Positions 17,392 to 24,662 of a stretch of 64,000 bases of DNA are shown here, piece by piece; the first letter of the stretch is position 1, and every line of letters begins with the position of its first letter. Below the pieces are notes generated by a model, which was not told the origin of the DNA, made no database searches, and saw nothing but the letters and a program-made list of their open reading frames with translations. The position numbers and the translations under genes are program-made. The stretch is from Clostridia bacterium (lineage in GTDB: Bacteria > Bacillota > Clostridia > Christensenellales > Borkfalkiaceae): positions 1-64,000 of the forward strand of contig CAAGME010000006.1 of the NCBI GenBank assembly GCA_900770945.1, in the 5' to 3' direction.

Positions 17392-18714
17392 ATGGAAAAT
17401 TTTAACGTAATGAATATTCTTTTGTATTGCGCGATAATCTTAATCGCCACAAAAGCACTCGGAATGTTTACGAGAAAACTCGGGCTTCCGCAGGTCGTGG
17501 GGATGATTGTTGCGGGTATACTTATAGGACCGGCGATTTTTTCGCAGTTTAACATGCCGTTCAAAGGGCTAATCAACCCTACGCAAGCGGAGGACGACGT
17601 TCTTCATTCGCTTTCTCAAATAGGCGTCGTGTTTATTTTGTTTTCGAGCGGGCTGGAAACGGACTTTAAGGATTTGAAGCGCAGCGGGGCGGCGGCAACC
17701 GTCGTGGCGTGCCTCGGCGTAATAGTCCCTATTGCCTTGGGTGCGCTCGTCGCGCTTCTTTTTATGGGAGGAGTGCAAGAGGCGGCGAACACGCAAAAAC
17801 TCATGAACGCCTTGTTTGTCGGGTGCATACTTGCGGCTACGAGCGTAGGAATAACGGTAGAAACTTTGCGTGAACTCGGCAAGCTCAACACTAAGGCGGG
17901 GACTACCGTTTTGAGCGCGGCGATAATAGACGACGTTATAGGCATCATTGCGTTAAGCATTATAACGGGCATAAACGGCGGCGGAAACATCGGCATAACG
18001 CTTTTAAAAGCAGTCGGGTTTTTCGCGTTTACGATAGGCGTCGGCGTTATTATGAGAATACTTTTTAAGATGCTCGTAAAGTATTATCCGCACAAGAGAA
18101 GAACAAGTATTTTCGCGCTTGCGATGTGCTTTATATATGCGTATTGCGCCGAGGAATTTTTCGATATCGCGGCGATAACGGGCGCATATATGGCGGGGCT
18201 TATGCTCAGCGGACTCGACGATACGTCGTTCGTCGATAAAAAGATAATAGTAAGCGGTTATATGATTTTCACGCCGATATTCTTTGCTTATATCGGCATA
18301 AGCGCAGACTTTTCGTCTTTCACGCCGGCGGGACTTGTGTTCGCGCTGTGCTTCGTGGCGGCGGGTATAATCGGCAAGATTTTAGGTTGCGGAGCGGCGG
18401 CGAAAGCTTTCCGTTACACCTGGAACGAAAGCTTGTCGATAGGTTGCGGAATGATTGCGCGCGGAGAAGTCGCGCTTGCCGTTTACGCGGCGGGGCGAGG
18501 GCTTATCTATCGCGGCGAAGGCGGCGAACTGCTCGGCATAGACCCGCTTGTCGCAACCATTTGCCTTATCATAATTTCGTCTATACTTTGCCCCATACTT
18601 TTGAAGCTTACGTTTAAAAACAATAACGACAACCACGGCGAGCCGACTACCGTGCGCCCGTCGATCAGCGCGCAGGCTATCGAGAACGCCGTTCCCGAAG
18701 ACGCGACAAAGTGA
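17392..18714 (+). CDS. CPA2-family cation:proton antiporter
   Basis: This is an integral membrane exchanger (Na+ or K+ against H+) of 440 residues with about 12-13 transmembrane segments. It has the family opening LGLPQVVGMIVAGILIGP and the membrane-embedded ion-binding pair in AAIIDDVIGIIAL (about residue 180). Two adjacent Asp residues are typical of NapA/electrogenic members. A short hydrophilic C-terminal tail lacks a TrkA-N (RCK) domain, so KefB-type redox control is not expected. It is monocistronic, with its own promoter and an AAGGAG ribosome site. Which ion it moves cannot be read from the sequence. Confidence 0.88.
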   Translation: MENFNVMNILLYCAIILIATKALGMFTRKLGLPQVVGMIVAGILIGPAIFSQFNMPFKGLINPTQAEDDVLHSLSQIGVVFILFSSGLETDFKDLKRSGAAATVVACLGVIVPIALGALVALLFMGGVQEAANTQKLMNALFVGCILAATSVGITVETLRELGKLNTKAGTTVLSAAIIDDVIGIIALSIITGINGGGNIGITLLKAVGFFAFTIGVGVIMRILFKMLVKYYPHKRRTSIFALAMCFIYAYCAEEFFDIAAITGAYMAGLMLSGLDDTSFVDKKIIVSGYMIFTPIFFAYIGISADFSSFTPAGLVFALCFVAAGIIGKILGCGAAAKAFRYTWNESLSIGCGMIARGEVALAVYAAGRGLIYRGEGGELLGIDPLVATICLIIISSILCPILLKLTFKNNNDNHGEPTTVRPSISAQAIENAVPEDATK

Positions 18715-18754
18715 TTTTCCCGTTGAGATTATAAAATAAATAAGTAAATCCGCA

Positions 18755-18875
18755 ACTCGCCGCAAGGCGAACATCACCGCGGCGGAGCCGCAAACATCAC
18801 TTGCAAAGCAAGCATCACTGCGGGCAAAGCCGCACATCACTCGCAACGCGCAACTCGCCGTATAAGGCGATTAAC
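18755..18875. repeat. Intergenic array of mini-hairpins with CATCAC spacers
   Basis: TCGCCGCAAGGCGA, GCGGCGGAGCCGC, TTGCAAAGCAAG, TGCGGGCAAAGCCGCA and TCGCCGTATAAGGCGA follow each other. Most are joined by ACATCAC or CATCAC. The last one also contains the CTTATA core (reverse) of the scattered motif. It lies between the antiporter gene and the acidic protein; no gene is present in 18715-19090. Confidence 0.75.
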
Positions 18876-18979
18876 CGCCGATTCGGGCGAAAATGCGGCG
18901 AGAAAAATGAAAATTCAGTGAAAATACGCTTAAACGGGGCTTTTGTCGAAAATTTACTTAAAAAATTTTGAAATATTGC

Positions 18980-19008
18980 TTGATAAATTTTTGATTATCA
19001 TATATAAT
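18980..19008 (+). promoter_or_regulatory. Promoter of the acidic protein gene
   Basis: TTGATA (18980-18985), 17-bp spacer, TATAAT (19003-19008). Confidence 0.65.
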
Positions 19009-19090
19009 AGTAGACGTATACGAGAGTATAAGGGCGTAAAAAGCTTCGTCGCATAAAACGCGGCAAATTTTTCAGCGGGGGCTTATTCTT

Positions 19091-19828
19091 ATGGAAACCG
19101 AAAACATTAAAAAGAAGTATTTCGCAACTATCGAAGAAACCGACATAGACGAGGAAGGCAGAGTTATTCTCGCCGAAGAGTCGCCTGTCGAACAGATAGA
19201 GGAAACGGCGGAAGAAATCGAAGAAGTAGCGGAGGCGATAGAAGAGGTTACAGAGGAAGAAGAACTCGGCGAAGTCGGCGAAGAAGCGGAAGAAGAAATC
19301 GCCGCTGCGGACGCTGCCGCCGCCTTTACGGATATGGACGCGGAAACGGTAATCGATACCGCCGCTTCCGATAAGCCTAAATACGTAAACAAGAGCTTTG
19401 CGCAAAAAATGCTCGCCGCCGACGAAGTCCTTCAGGACAGATACGACGAGCTTAAAAACTATGCGCTCCGCTATAAAAAGCTCAAAGCGAGAATATCCAA
19501 AAAGTTCGATTCATTCAACAAAGGCAGATTGCAATTCATCAAGCTTTCGGTTGCGGGCAAAACGCTTAAGCTTTATCTCAATATGGACATCGCTTCGACC
19601 GACCCCAAATTCCACTGCAAGGACGTGTCCGATAAAAAGACTTACGTCGCAACGCCGGTGCTTTTACGCATAAAGTCGGGCAGAGCCGTTAAGTACGCCA
19701 AGATACTTATCGACCAATGCGCAGAGCTTTACGAGCTTAAAGAAAACAAAAAGTTCGTAGAGGTTGACGCAATCGCGCTCGTAGAAGAGGCTGTCGCGCC
19801 CAAAAAGAAAGAGGAAGCGGCGGAATAG
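19091..19828 (+). CDS. Acidic N-terminus, conserved Firmicute domain of unknown function
   Basis: This is a 245-residue cytoplasmic protein with no signal peptide. Residues about 15-80 are extremely rich in Glu and likely disordered or coiled-coil. Residues about 100-225 form a conserved domain seen in many Firmicutes without a known role: SFAQKMLAADEVLQDRYDELKNYAL, then KARISKKFDSFNKGR, KLSVAGKTLKLYLNMD, VSDKKTYVATPVLLRIKSGRAVKYAKILID. A Lys/Glu tail ends it. The domain pattern is recognised from memory, not by search. It is monocistronic, with its own promoter, just upstream of the secE-nusG cluster. Confidence 0.75.
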   Translation: METENIKKKYFATIEETDIDEEGRVILAEESPVEQIEETAEEIEEVAEAIEEVTEEEELGEVGEEAEEEIAAADAAAAFTDMDAETVIDTAASDKPKYVNKSFAQKMLAADEVLQDRYDELKNYALRYKKLKARISKKFDSFNKGRLQFIKLSVAGKTLKLYLNMDIASTDPKFHCKDVSDKKTYVATPVLLRIKSGRAVKYAKILIDQCAELYELKENKKFVEVDAIALVEEAVAPKKKEEAAE

Positions 19829-19864
19829 TCTTACATATATATAATTACCGATAAAGGTTTTTTG

Positions 19865-19890
19865 AAGCCGACGGCGAAAGTCGTCGGCTT
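19865..19890 (+). terminator. Hairpin terminator after the acidic protein gene
   Basis: AAGCCGACG (19865-19873) pairs with CGTCGGCTT (19882-19890). The following T run is poor, so it may be weak. Confidence 0.5.
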
Positions 19891-19976
19891 AACTATAAAG
19901 TAAGGGTCGGGGACAAGGAATGAAACCCCTGATTTTGCAACAATTTTAAAAAGAACAAAAAATTTGCGAAAAACGC

Positions 19977-20005
19977 TTGACAAGTTTTTTTATATATAGT
20001 ACAAT
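19977..20005 (+). promoter_or_regulatory. Promoter of rpmG-secE-nusG
   Basis: Perfect TTGACA (19977-19982), 17-bp spacer, TACAAT (20000-20005). Confidence 0.8.
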
Positions 20006-20057
20006 CAATAAGCACCTCTTAGGCGGGGTGTTAATTTTTTAGGAAGGCGAATGTAAC

Positions 20058-20219
20058 ATGGCTAAGGGAGTCAGAACAAGAATCACGCTTGCTTGCACCG
20101 AATGCAAACAGAGAAATTACGACGTTTACAAGAACAAAAAGAACACTCCGGACAGGATAGAACTCAATAAATACTGCCCGTTCTGCAAGAAGCACACCGC
20201 TCACAAAGAAACGAAGTAA
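20058..20219 (+). CDS. rpmG: 50S ribosomal protein L33
   Basis: A 53-residue ribosomal protein beginning MAKGVRTRITLACTECKQRN and ending LNKYCPFCKKHTAHKETK. Both CxxC pairs are present (CTEC and CPFC), so it is the zinc-binding form. GGAAGG precedes the ATG. It is the first gene of the secE-nusG transcript, the usual Firmicute position. Confidence 0.95.
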   Translation: MAKGVRTRITLACTECKQRNYDVYKNKKNTPDRIELNKYCPFCKKHTAHKETK

Positions 20220-20272
20220 GCTTTTTATTTTCGCGCGGCGAAATTCTGCAATAAAAAAGCGAGGATTCAAAA

Positions 20273-20578
20273 ATGGCTAAGGATAATAAAGTCAACGAAA
20301 AAAAGGACAAAAAGCCCAACGTATTCGTAAGAATGGGCAGATGGTTCAAGAATAAGTTTTCCGGAATGTGGTCCGAACTTAAAAAAGTTTCGTGGCCCTC
20401 TTTCGGCAAAGTCGTCAAGCAGACGGGTATGGTACTCGCGGTAGTGCTTTTCTTTCTCGTCGTCATCAGCTTGTTCGACACGGGTCTTTCCGCGCTATTG
20501 AGGCTTATAGTACCCGCCGCGTCGGATTCGAGCAGCTCGTCGAGCGCGCTCGTCGATATTCTGACGAAGATAATGTAA
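20273..20578 (+). CDS. secE: Preprotein translocase subunit SecE
   Basis: This is the small, essential clamp of the SecYEG channel in the cytoplasmic membrane. The 101-residue protein has a Lys-rich N-terminus, the conserved amphipathic segment WSELKKVSWPSF (about 35-46) and a single transmembrane helix (about 55-78). A Ser-rich tail ends it. It lies between rpmG and nusG, the standard arrangement. Confidence 0.94.
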   Translation: MAKDNKVNEKKDKKPNVFVRMGRWFKNKFSGMWSELKKVSWPSFGKVVKQTGMVLAVVLFFLVVISLFDTGLSALLRLIVPAASDSSSSSSALVDILTKIM

Positions 20579-20593
20579 CGATAGGAGCAGACG

Positions 20594-21136
20594 ATGGGTA
20601 ATCCGGGAAATGCAAGCTGGTACGTACTGCATACGCGTTCCGGCTACGAGGCGCTCGTAAAAGCGGGGCTTGAAAAGCTTATCGAAAACAGTAATCTTTC
20701 CGATACCATTTTCGATATTCAAATCCCGATGGAGCAGACTATCGAAGAAAAGAACGGCAAGAAGAAGGTTGTTTTGAGAAAACGTTTTCCTTGCTATGTT
20801 TTTCTTAAAATGATATATAAGAACGACCTTTGGTTCGTTATAACCAACACGAGGGGCGTGACGGGGTTCGTCGGTCCTCAAGGTCGCCCGATGCCGCTTA
20901 CGGACGAAGAGGTGCAGAGAATGCGCCTTGAAAACAAGGTTGTAAACGTAGACCTTGCCGTGGGCGATATGGTTAAAATCGTATCCGGCGCGCTCGATTC
21001 TTTTATCGGCGAGATAGAAGATTTGAACATGGAAACGCAAAAAGCCAAAGTAAAGGTTTCGGTTTTCGGCAGAGATACGACGGTAGAAATGGATTTTGTC
21101 GAACTTGTTAAGCTCGACGGAGAAGAAAAAGCGTAA
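20594..21136 (+). CDS. nusG: Transcription termination/antitermination factor NusG
   Basis: NusG binds RNA polymerase and affects pausing, Rho termination and coupling to ribosomes. The 180-residue protein has the NGN domain at 1-115 (ASWYVLHTRSGYEALVKAGLEKLI ... RKRFPCYVFLKMIY ... TRGVTGFVG) and a C-terminal KOW domain (GDMVKIVSGALDSFIGEIEDLN). Length is typical. A weak terminator separates it from rplK. Confidence 0.95.
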   Translation: MGNPGNASWYVLHTRSGYEALVKAGLEKLIENSNLSDTIFDIQIPMEQTIEEKNGKKKVVLRKRFPCYVFLKMIYKNDLWFVITNTRGVTGFVGPQGRPMPLTDEEVQRMRLENKVVNVDLAVGDMVKIVSGALDSFIGEIEDLNMETQKAKVKVSVFGRDTTVEMDFVELVKLDGEEKA

Positions 21137-21139
21137 AAT

Positions 21140-21159
21140 CCGACTTTTTGTCGGTTTTT
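21140..21159 (+). terminator. Weak terminator between nusG and rplK
   Basis: CCGAC, loop TTTTT, GTCGG, then TTTTT. The short stem suggests partial read-through into rplK-rplA. Confidence 0.5.
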
Positions 21160-21163
21160 ATTA

Positions 21164-21212
21164 TGTGGGAGAGGCGTCAAATTTTTTTCGAGGGCGTCTT
21201 GTTATACCACGA
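21164..21212 (+). promoter_or_regulatory. L1-type leader structure before rplK
   Basis: GTGGGAGAGGCG (21165-21176) and GGGCGTC ... ACCAC (21193-21210) can fold into a stem closed by GTGG/CCAC. It ends just before the rplK ribosome site. A closely similar structure stands before rplA. Such GTGGGAG...CCAC leaders resemble L1 autoregulatory sites; the assignment is by resemblance. Confidence 0.5.
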
Positions 21213-21227
21213 CAATGGAGGTAAGTT

Positions 21228-21653
21228 ATGGCAAAAAAAGTTACGGCTGTAGTAAAACTTCAATTACCCGCCGGTAAAGCGACTCCGGGACCTCCCGTAG
21301 GCTCCACCTTAGGACCTTACGGTATCAATATCCCCGGGTTTACTAAGGAATTCAACGCTAAGACCCAATCCGAAGTCGGTCTTATCATTCCTGTGGTTAT
21401 TACCATTTATCAAGACAGATCGTTCACGTTTATCCTTAAAACTCCGCCCGTGCCTGTTCTCATCAAAAAGGCTTGCGGCATAGAGTCCGGAAGCGCGGTT
21501 CCCAACAAGACCAAGGTAGCAAAGCTCACCAAGGCTCAGGTTGAAGAAATCGCAAAAACGAAGATGGTTGACACTAACGCGGCTTCTTTGGAAGCTTGCA
21601 TGAGCATGGTTGCCGGTACTGCGCGCAGTATGGGCGTCACCGTCGAAGACTAA
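21228..21653 (+). CDS. rplK: 50S ribosomal protein L11
   Basis: A 141-residue protein of the ribosomal stalk base and GTPase centre, required for RelA sensing in other bacteria. The N-terminal VVKLQLPAGKATPGPPVGSTLG and the C-terminal rRNA-binding domain (KTPPVPVLIKKACGIESGS) are canonical. GGAGG precedes the ATG. Confidence 0.97.
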   Translation: MAKKVTAVVKLQLPAGKATPGPPVGSTLGPYGINIPGFTKEFNAKTQSEVGLIIPVVITIYQDRSFTFILKTPPVPVLIKKACGIESGSAVPNKTKVAKLTKAQVEEIAKTKMVDTNAASLEACMSMVAGTARSMGVTVED

Positions 21654-21660
21654 TATATAA

Positions 21661-21695
21661 CGTGGGAGAGCCTTTTTCAGGCTTGCTTGACCACG
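21661..21695 (+). promoter_or_regulatory. Second L1-type leader hairpin, between rplK and rplA
   Basis: CGTGGGAGAGCC (21661-21672), an apical AGCC/GGCT pairing, and CCACG (21691-21695) repeat the structure found before rplK. It lies in the 55-base gap next to the rplA ribosome site, consistent with translational control by L1. Confidence 0.5.
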
Positions 21696-21708
21696 AGGAG
21701 GATTTAAT

Positions 21709-22398
21709 ATGACAAACGGTAAAAAATACGTAGACAGCAGAAAATCTTACGACCACGCCAAACAGTACGAAATCGGCGAGGCTATGGATATAGTTTTAAA
21801 CACCGCTAAGGCTAAGTTCGACGAAACTATCGAACTTCACGTCAAAACGGGCGTTGACCCCAAACAGGCAGACCAACAGGTCCGTGGCGTTATCGTTCTT
21901 CCCAACGGTACCGGTAAGAGCGTAAAAGTTCTCGTTATCGCAAAAGGCGAAAAAGCAGATCAGGCTACCGCCGCGGGTGCGGATTACGTCGGTGCGGAAG
22001 AAATGGTCGCTAAAATCCAGAAGGAAAACTGGTTTGACTTCGACGTAGTTATCACGACTCCGGATATGATGGGCGTCGTAGGTAGAATAGGTAAGGTTTT
22101 AGGTCCTAAGGGCTTGATGCCTAACCCGAAGTCCGGCACCGTCACGATGGACGTTGAAAAGGCAATCAAGGACGTTAAAGCAGGTAAGGTCGAATATCGT
22201 CTCGACAAAACCGCTATCATCCACTGCCCCATCGGCAAAAAGTCTTTCGGCAAAGAAAAACTCGTTGAAAACTACAACGCTTTGTTCGAAGCAATCGTCA
22301 AGGCTAAGCCGGCGGCTGCTAAGGGACAGTACATTAAGAGCGTCGCGCTTGCAAGCACAATGGGTCCCGGCGTAAAAGTTTTAAACAAAACCATATAA
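21709..22398 (+). CDS. rplA: 50S ribosomal protein L1
   Basis: A 229-residue protein of the L1 stalk, which helps release deacylated tRNA, and often the translational repressor of its own operon. Typical motifs are FDETIELHVKTGVDPKQADQQVRG, LGPKGLMPNPKSGTV and EYRLDKTAIIHCPIGK. It follows rplK with a structured 55-base gap. Confidence 0.97.
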   Translation: MTNGKKYVDSRKSYDHAKQYEIGEAMDIVLNTAKAKFDETIELHVKTGVDPKQADQQVRGVIVLPNGTGKSVKVLVIAKGEKADQATAAGADYVGAEEMVAKIQKENWFDFDVVITTPDMMGVVGRIGKVLGPKGLMPNPKSGTVTMDVEKAIKDVKAGKVEYRLDKTAIIHCPIGKKSFGKEKLVENYNALFEAIVKAKPAAAKGQYIKSVALASTMGPGVKVLNKTI

Positions 22399-22404
22399 AA
22401 TCTG

Positions 22405-22433
22405 TTGACAAACTTCGCTTTTTTTGATAAAAT
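22405..22433 (+). promoter_or_regulatory. Promoter of rplJ-rplL
   Basis: Perfect TTGACA (22405-22410), 17-bp spacer, TAAAAT (22428-22433), starting just after rplA. Confidence 0.8.
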
Positions 22434-22443
22434 AGCGTAGCAA

Positions 22444-22566
22444 ACAATCAAATAACCGAAGACAGCCGGTCAAAAACCCGTATTTTACGGTACCTGCCGA
22501 GGTAGCAAATTTTTTAAGCGTATGTTCGCGCCCTTTTGCTCACTCGGTAAAAGGGCGTTTTCGTTT
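22444..22566 (+). promoter_or_regulatory. L10 leader with attenuator
   Basis: AACCGAAGACAGCCGG and ACCTGCCGAGGT carry the conserved core of the Firmicute L10 leader. A strong terminator follows: CGCCCTTTT (22529-22537) with AAAAGGGCG (22549-22557) and a T run. L10 (with L7/L12) is expected to bind the leader and promote termination. Confidence 0.85.
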
Positions 22567-22594
22567 GGTTTACAAATTGAAGGAGGTAAAAAAC

Positions 22595-23122
22595 TTGTCA
22601 GCTAACTTAGAGAACAAAAAACAAGTCGTTGAGGCAATCAAAGAAAAGATTACTTCCGCTAAGTCTGTTGTTTTGGTCGACTATAAAGGTCTTACCGTTC
22701 TCGAAGACACCGAACTTCGTAACGCTTTCAGAAAAGCCGGTTGCGAATACAAGGTTCTCAAGAACACCATGGTAAGAAAGGCTTTCAACGAACTCGGCGT
22801 AACGAGCTTCGATGAAGACCTTAACGGTCCCACCGCCGTTGCTTTCTCGGGCGACGAAACCGCCGCGGCAAAAGTAATCGTCGCAGCTTGCAAAAAGCTC
22901 AACGATAAAATTTCTGTCAAGAGCGCGTACGTTGACAACGCTTATGTAGACGTTGCGGGCGTAAAAGCTCTCTCGGAGATGCCTTCCAAAGAACAACTCA
23001 TCGCAAAGATGCTCGGTTCTATGCAGGCACCCATTACCAACTTTGCCGGCGTGCTTTCCGGTATTACGCGCAAACTCGTTATTGCGCTTAACGCTATTAG
23101 CGAAAAAAAGGCACAAGCATAA
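22595..23122 (+). CDS. rplJ: 50S ribosomal protein L10
   Basis: This 175-residue protein anchors the L7/L12 stalk. Motifs are SVVLVDYKGLTVLEDTELRNAFRKAG and the C-terminal helix that binds L7/L12 dimers. I chose the TTG at 22595 because AAGGAGG lies 8 bases upstream and the protein then starts MSANLENKKQVVEAIKEK. The longer frame from 22565 starts inside the attenuator. The leader upstream indicates autogenous control. Confidence 0.93.
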   Translation: MSANLENKKQVVEAIKEKITSAKSVVLVDYKGLTVLEDTELRNAFRKAGCEYKVLKNTMVRKAFNELGVTSFDEDLNGPTAVAFSGDETAAAKVIVAACKKLNDKISVKSAYVDNAYVDVAGVKALSEMPSKEQLIAKMLGSMQAPITNFAGVLSGITRKLVIALNAISEKKAQA

Positions 23123-23164
23123 ATCAGTTTTAAAAAATAAAAATAAATTCGGAGGAATATAAAA

Positions 23165-23539
23165 ATGGCTGATATCGCAAAATTTTTGGAAGAAATTAAA
23201 GGCATGACCGTTCTCGAGCTCAATGAACTCGTAAAAGCACTCGAAGAGGAATTCGGCGTTTCCGCCGCTGCTCCCGTAGCCGTTGCCGCAGCTCCCGCTG
23301 CAGCTGCCGCTGCTCCCGCTGCCGAAGAAAAAACGGAATTCAACGTTGTTCTTAAGGACATCGGTGCAAACAAAATCGCCGTTATCAAAGTTGTTCGCGA
23401 ACTCACCGGTCTCGGTCTCGTTGAAGCTAAGACTCTCGTTGAAAAGCTCGGCACCGTTAAGGAAGCTCTTCCCAAAGACGAAGCTGAAAAGATGGTTGCT
23501 AAGTTCAAAGAAGCCGGCGCAACTGCCGTTGCCGAATAA
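23165..23539 (+). CDS. rplL: 50S ribosomal protein L7/L12
   Basis: A 124-residue multimeric stalk protein that recruits translation GTPases. It has an N-terminal dimerisation region (IAKFLEEIKGMTVLELNELVKALEEEFGV), an Ala/Pro-rich hinge (about 38-56) and a C-terminal domain (FNVVLKDIGANKIAVIKVVRELTGLGLVEAKTLVE). GGAGG precedes the ATG. Confidence 0.97.
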   Translation: MADIAKFLEEIKGMTVLELNELVKALEEEFGVSAAAPVAVAAAPAAAAAAPAAEEKTEFNVVLKDIGANKIAVIKVVRELTGLGLVEAKTLVEKLGTVKEALPKDEAEKMVAKFKEAGATAVAE

Positions 23540-23567
23540 TCGGTACTTAACAAACGCAAAATTACGG

Positions 23568-23596
23568 GTCGCCCCTATCGGCGGCTCGTTTTTTGT
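23568..23596 (+). terminator. Terminator of rplJ-rplL
   Basis: GGGTCGCC and GGCGGCTC form a stem with two wobble pairs around CCTATC, followed by GTTTTTT. Confidence 0.65.
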
Positions 23597-23697
23597 GTGC
23601 TTTGCACGAGATGTTCGCCGTTTGGCGAGAGATGTTGCGGCGTTGCCGCTGTGAAGTTTGCCTTGCGGCAAGCGATGTTTGCCTTCGGCAAGATGAG
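23597..23697. repeat. Intergenic array of mini-hairpins with GATGT spacers
   Basis: GTGTGCTTTGCAC, TCGCCGTTTGGCGA, TGCGGCGTTGCCGC, TTGCCTTGCGGCAA and TTGCCTTCGGCAA are separated mostly by GATGT with two or three variable bases. On the other strand the spacer reads ACATC, the same word as in the array at 18755-18875. No gene is present. Confidence 0.75.
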
Positions 23698-23744
23698 GAT
23701 TTGCGAAATATATAATAAAAAACGGGAGTGAAAGGTGTAAAAAA

Positions 23745-23814
23745 GCAAGTTATGGCTAAAAAAGCGCAAGTTATCTAAATACCGTTGTTTTTTGTTCGCA
23801 ACAAGAGGTAAAAT
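23745..23814 (+). promoter_or_regulatory. LytTR-type operator and promoter of the second two-component operon
   Basis: Two direct copies of GCAAGTTAT (23745-23753 and 23766-23774) are spaced 21 bp start to start. Ten bases further come TTGTTT (23785-23790), an 18-bp spacer and TAAAAT (23809-23814). The same layout, base for base in spacing, stands at 26153-26222. Paired 9-mers with 12 bp between them are the known format of LytTR/AgrA sites, so autoregulation by the downstream regulator is likely. The long spacer fits an activator-dependent promoter. Confidence 0.75.
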
Positions 23815-23886
23815 AATAAGAGGGGTTTTATATTCATATGGCGGAAGCCTTTTTTTAAAAATTTATGTGAAACTTCTTAAAAACCC

Positions 23887-23915
23887 TTGAAATAAAGTTC
23901 AATTTGTGGTATTTT
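23887..23915 (+). promoter_or_regulatory. Second possible promoter before the LytTR regulator
   Basis: TTGAAA (23887-23892), 17-bp spacer, TATTTT (23910-23915). It may provide basal expression beside the regulated promoter upstream. Confidence 0.45.
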
Positions 23916-23938
23916 ATAGTTAGCGAAGGAAAGAACCG

Positions 23939-24649
23939 ATGAAGTATTGTATTGTGGTCGTTGACGACGAAGAAATTTGCAGACATCAACTGAAAAATAT
24001 GCTTGCGCGTTATTCGGCGGAAGAGGGCATAGAAACGGAAGTAAGGTTTTACGACAAGCCGCTTGCTTTTTTGCAAAATTATCGTTCGGACGCGGATATT
24101 GTCTTTGTGGACATAAAAATGCCGGGAATGGACGGCATGCAGCTTGCGGAAAGCTTGCGCGCCGCGGACAAAGAAACGGCGATAATATTCACCACGAGCT
24201 TTTTAAGATACGCGATAGAGGGATACGCCGTACAAGCTTCGGGGTATCTTTTAAAGCCGCTCGAATACGAACAATTTCGGCTCACTATGCGGCGCGTTAC
24301 TTCGGCGATAGGCGCGCGCGTCAACAAAACGATAACCGTCAAGGACGAAAACGGTGTAAAAAGAATACCGATTAAGGATATTTCGTTTATCGAGGTTTTC
24401 GGTCGGGAACTCACCATTCACCTTGCGACGGGCGGCTCGGTAAACACCAAAGGCACGTTAAGAGGGCTTGAAGAAGAGCTTACGCCTTACGGGTTTTTCA
24501 GGTGCGCGCACTCGTTTTTCGTCAATTTGCGCAGAGTAAACGCGGTCGGCAAAAGCGACATTACGATAGACGGCAAAATTATCCCTATTTCTCGCGGGAC
24601 GAAAAAGGAGTTTTTAGCCGTGCTTGCCGAATACAGCGGCAACAATTAA
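23939..24649 (+). CDS. LytTR-family response regulator of the second system
   Basis: This is a 236-residue regulator, paralogous to the one at 2801. Its receiver domain has VDDEE near the start and phospho-acceptor D58 in IVFVDIKMPGMDG. LLKPLEYEQF ends the receiver. The LytTR DNA-binding domain occupies about 130-236 (IKDISFIEVFGRELTIHL ... FRCAHSFFVNLRRVNAV ... PISRGTKKEF). Here the regulator precedes its kinase, the reverse of the first pair. Paired 9-mers in its own promoter and at the head of the glycosidase island downstream make it the likely controller of both. Confidence 0.9.
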   Translation: MKYCIVVVDDEEICRHQLKNMLARYSAEEGIETEVRFYDKPLAFLQNYRSDADIVFVDIKMPGMDGMQLAESLRAADKETAIIFTTSFLRYAIEGYAVQASGYLLKPLEYEQFRLTMRRVTSAIGARVNKTITVKDENGVKRIPIKDISFIEVFGRELTIHLATGGSVNTKGTLRGLEEELTPYGFFRCAHSFFVNLRRVNAVGKSDITIDGKIIPISRGTKKEFLAVLAEYSGNN

Positions 24650-24662
24650 AGGCAAAAGGCAA

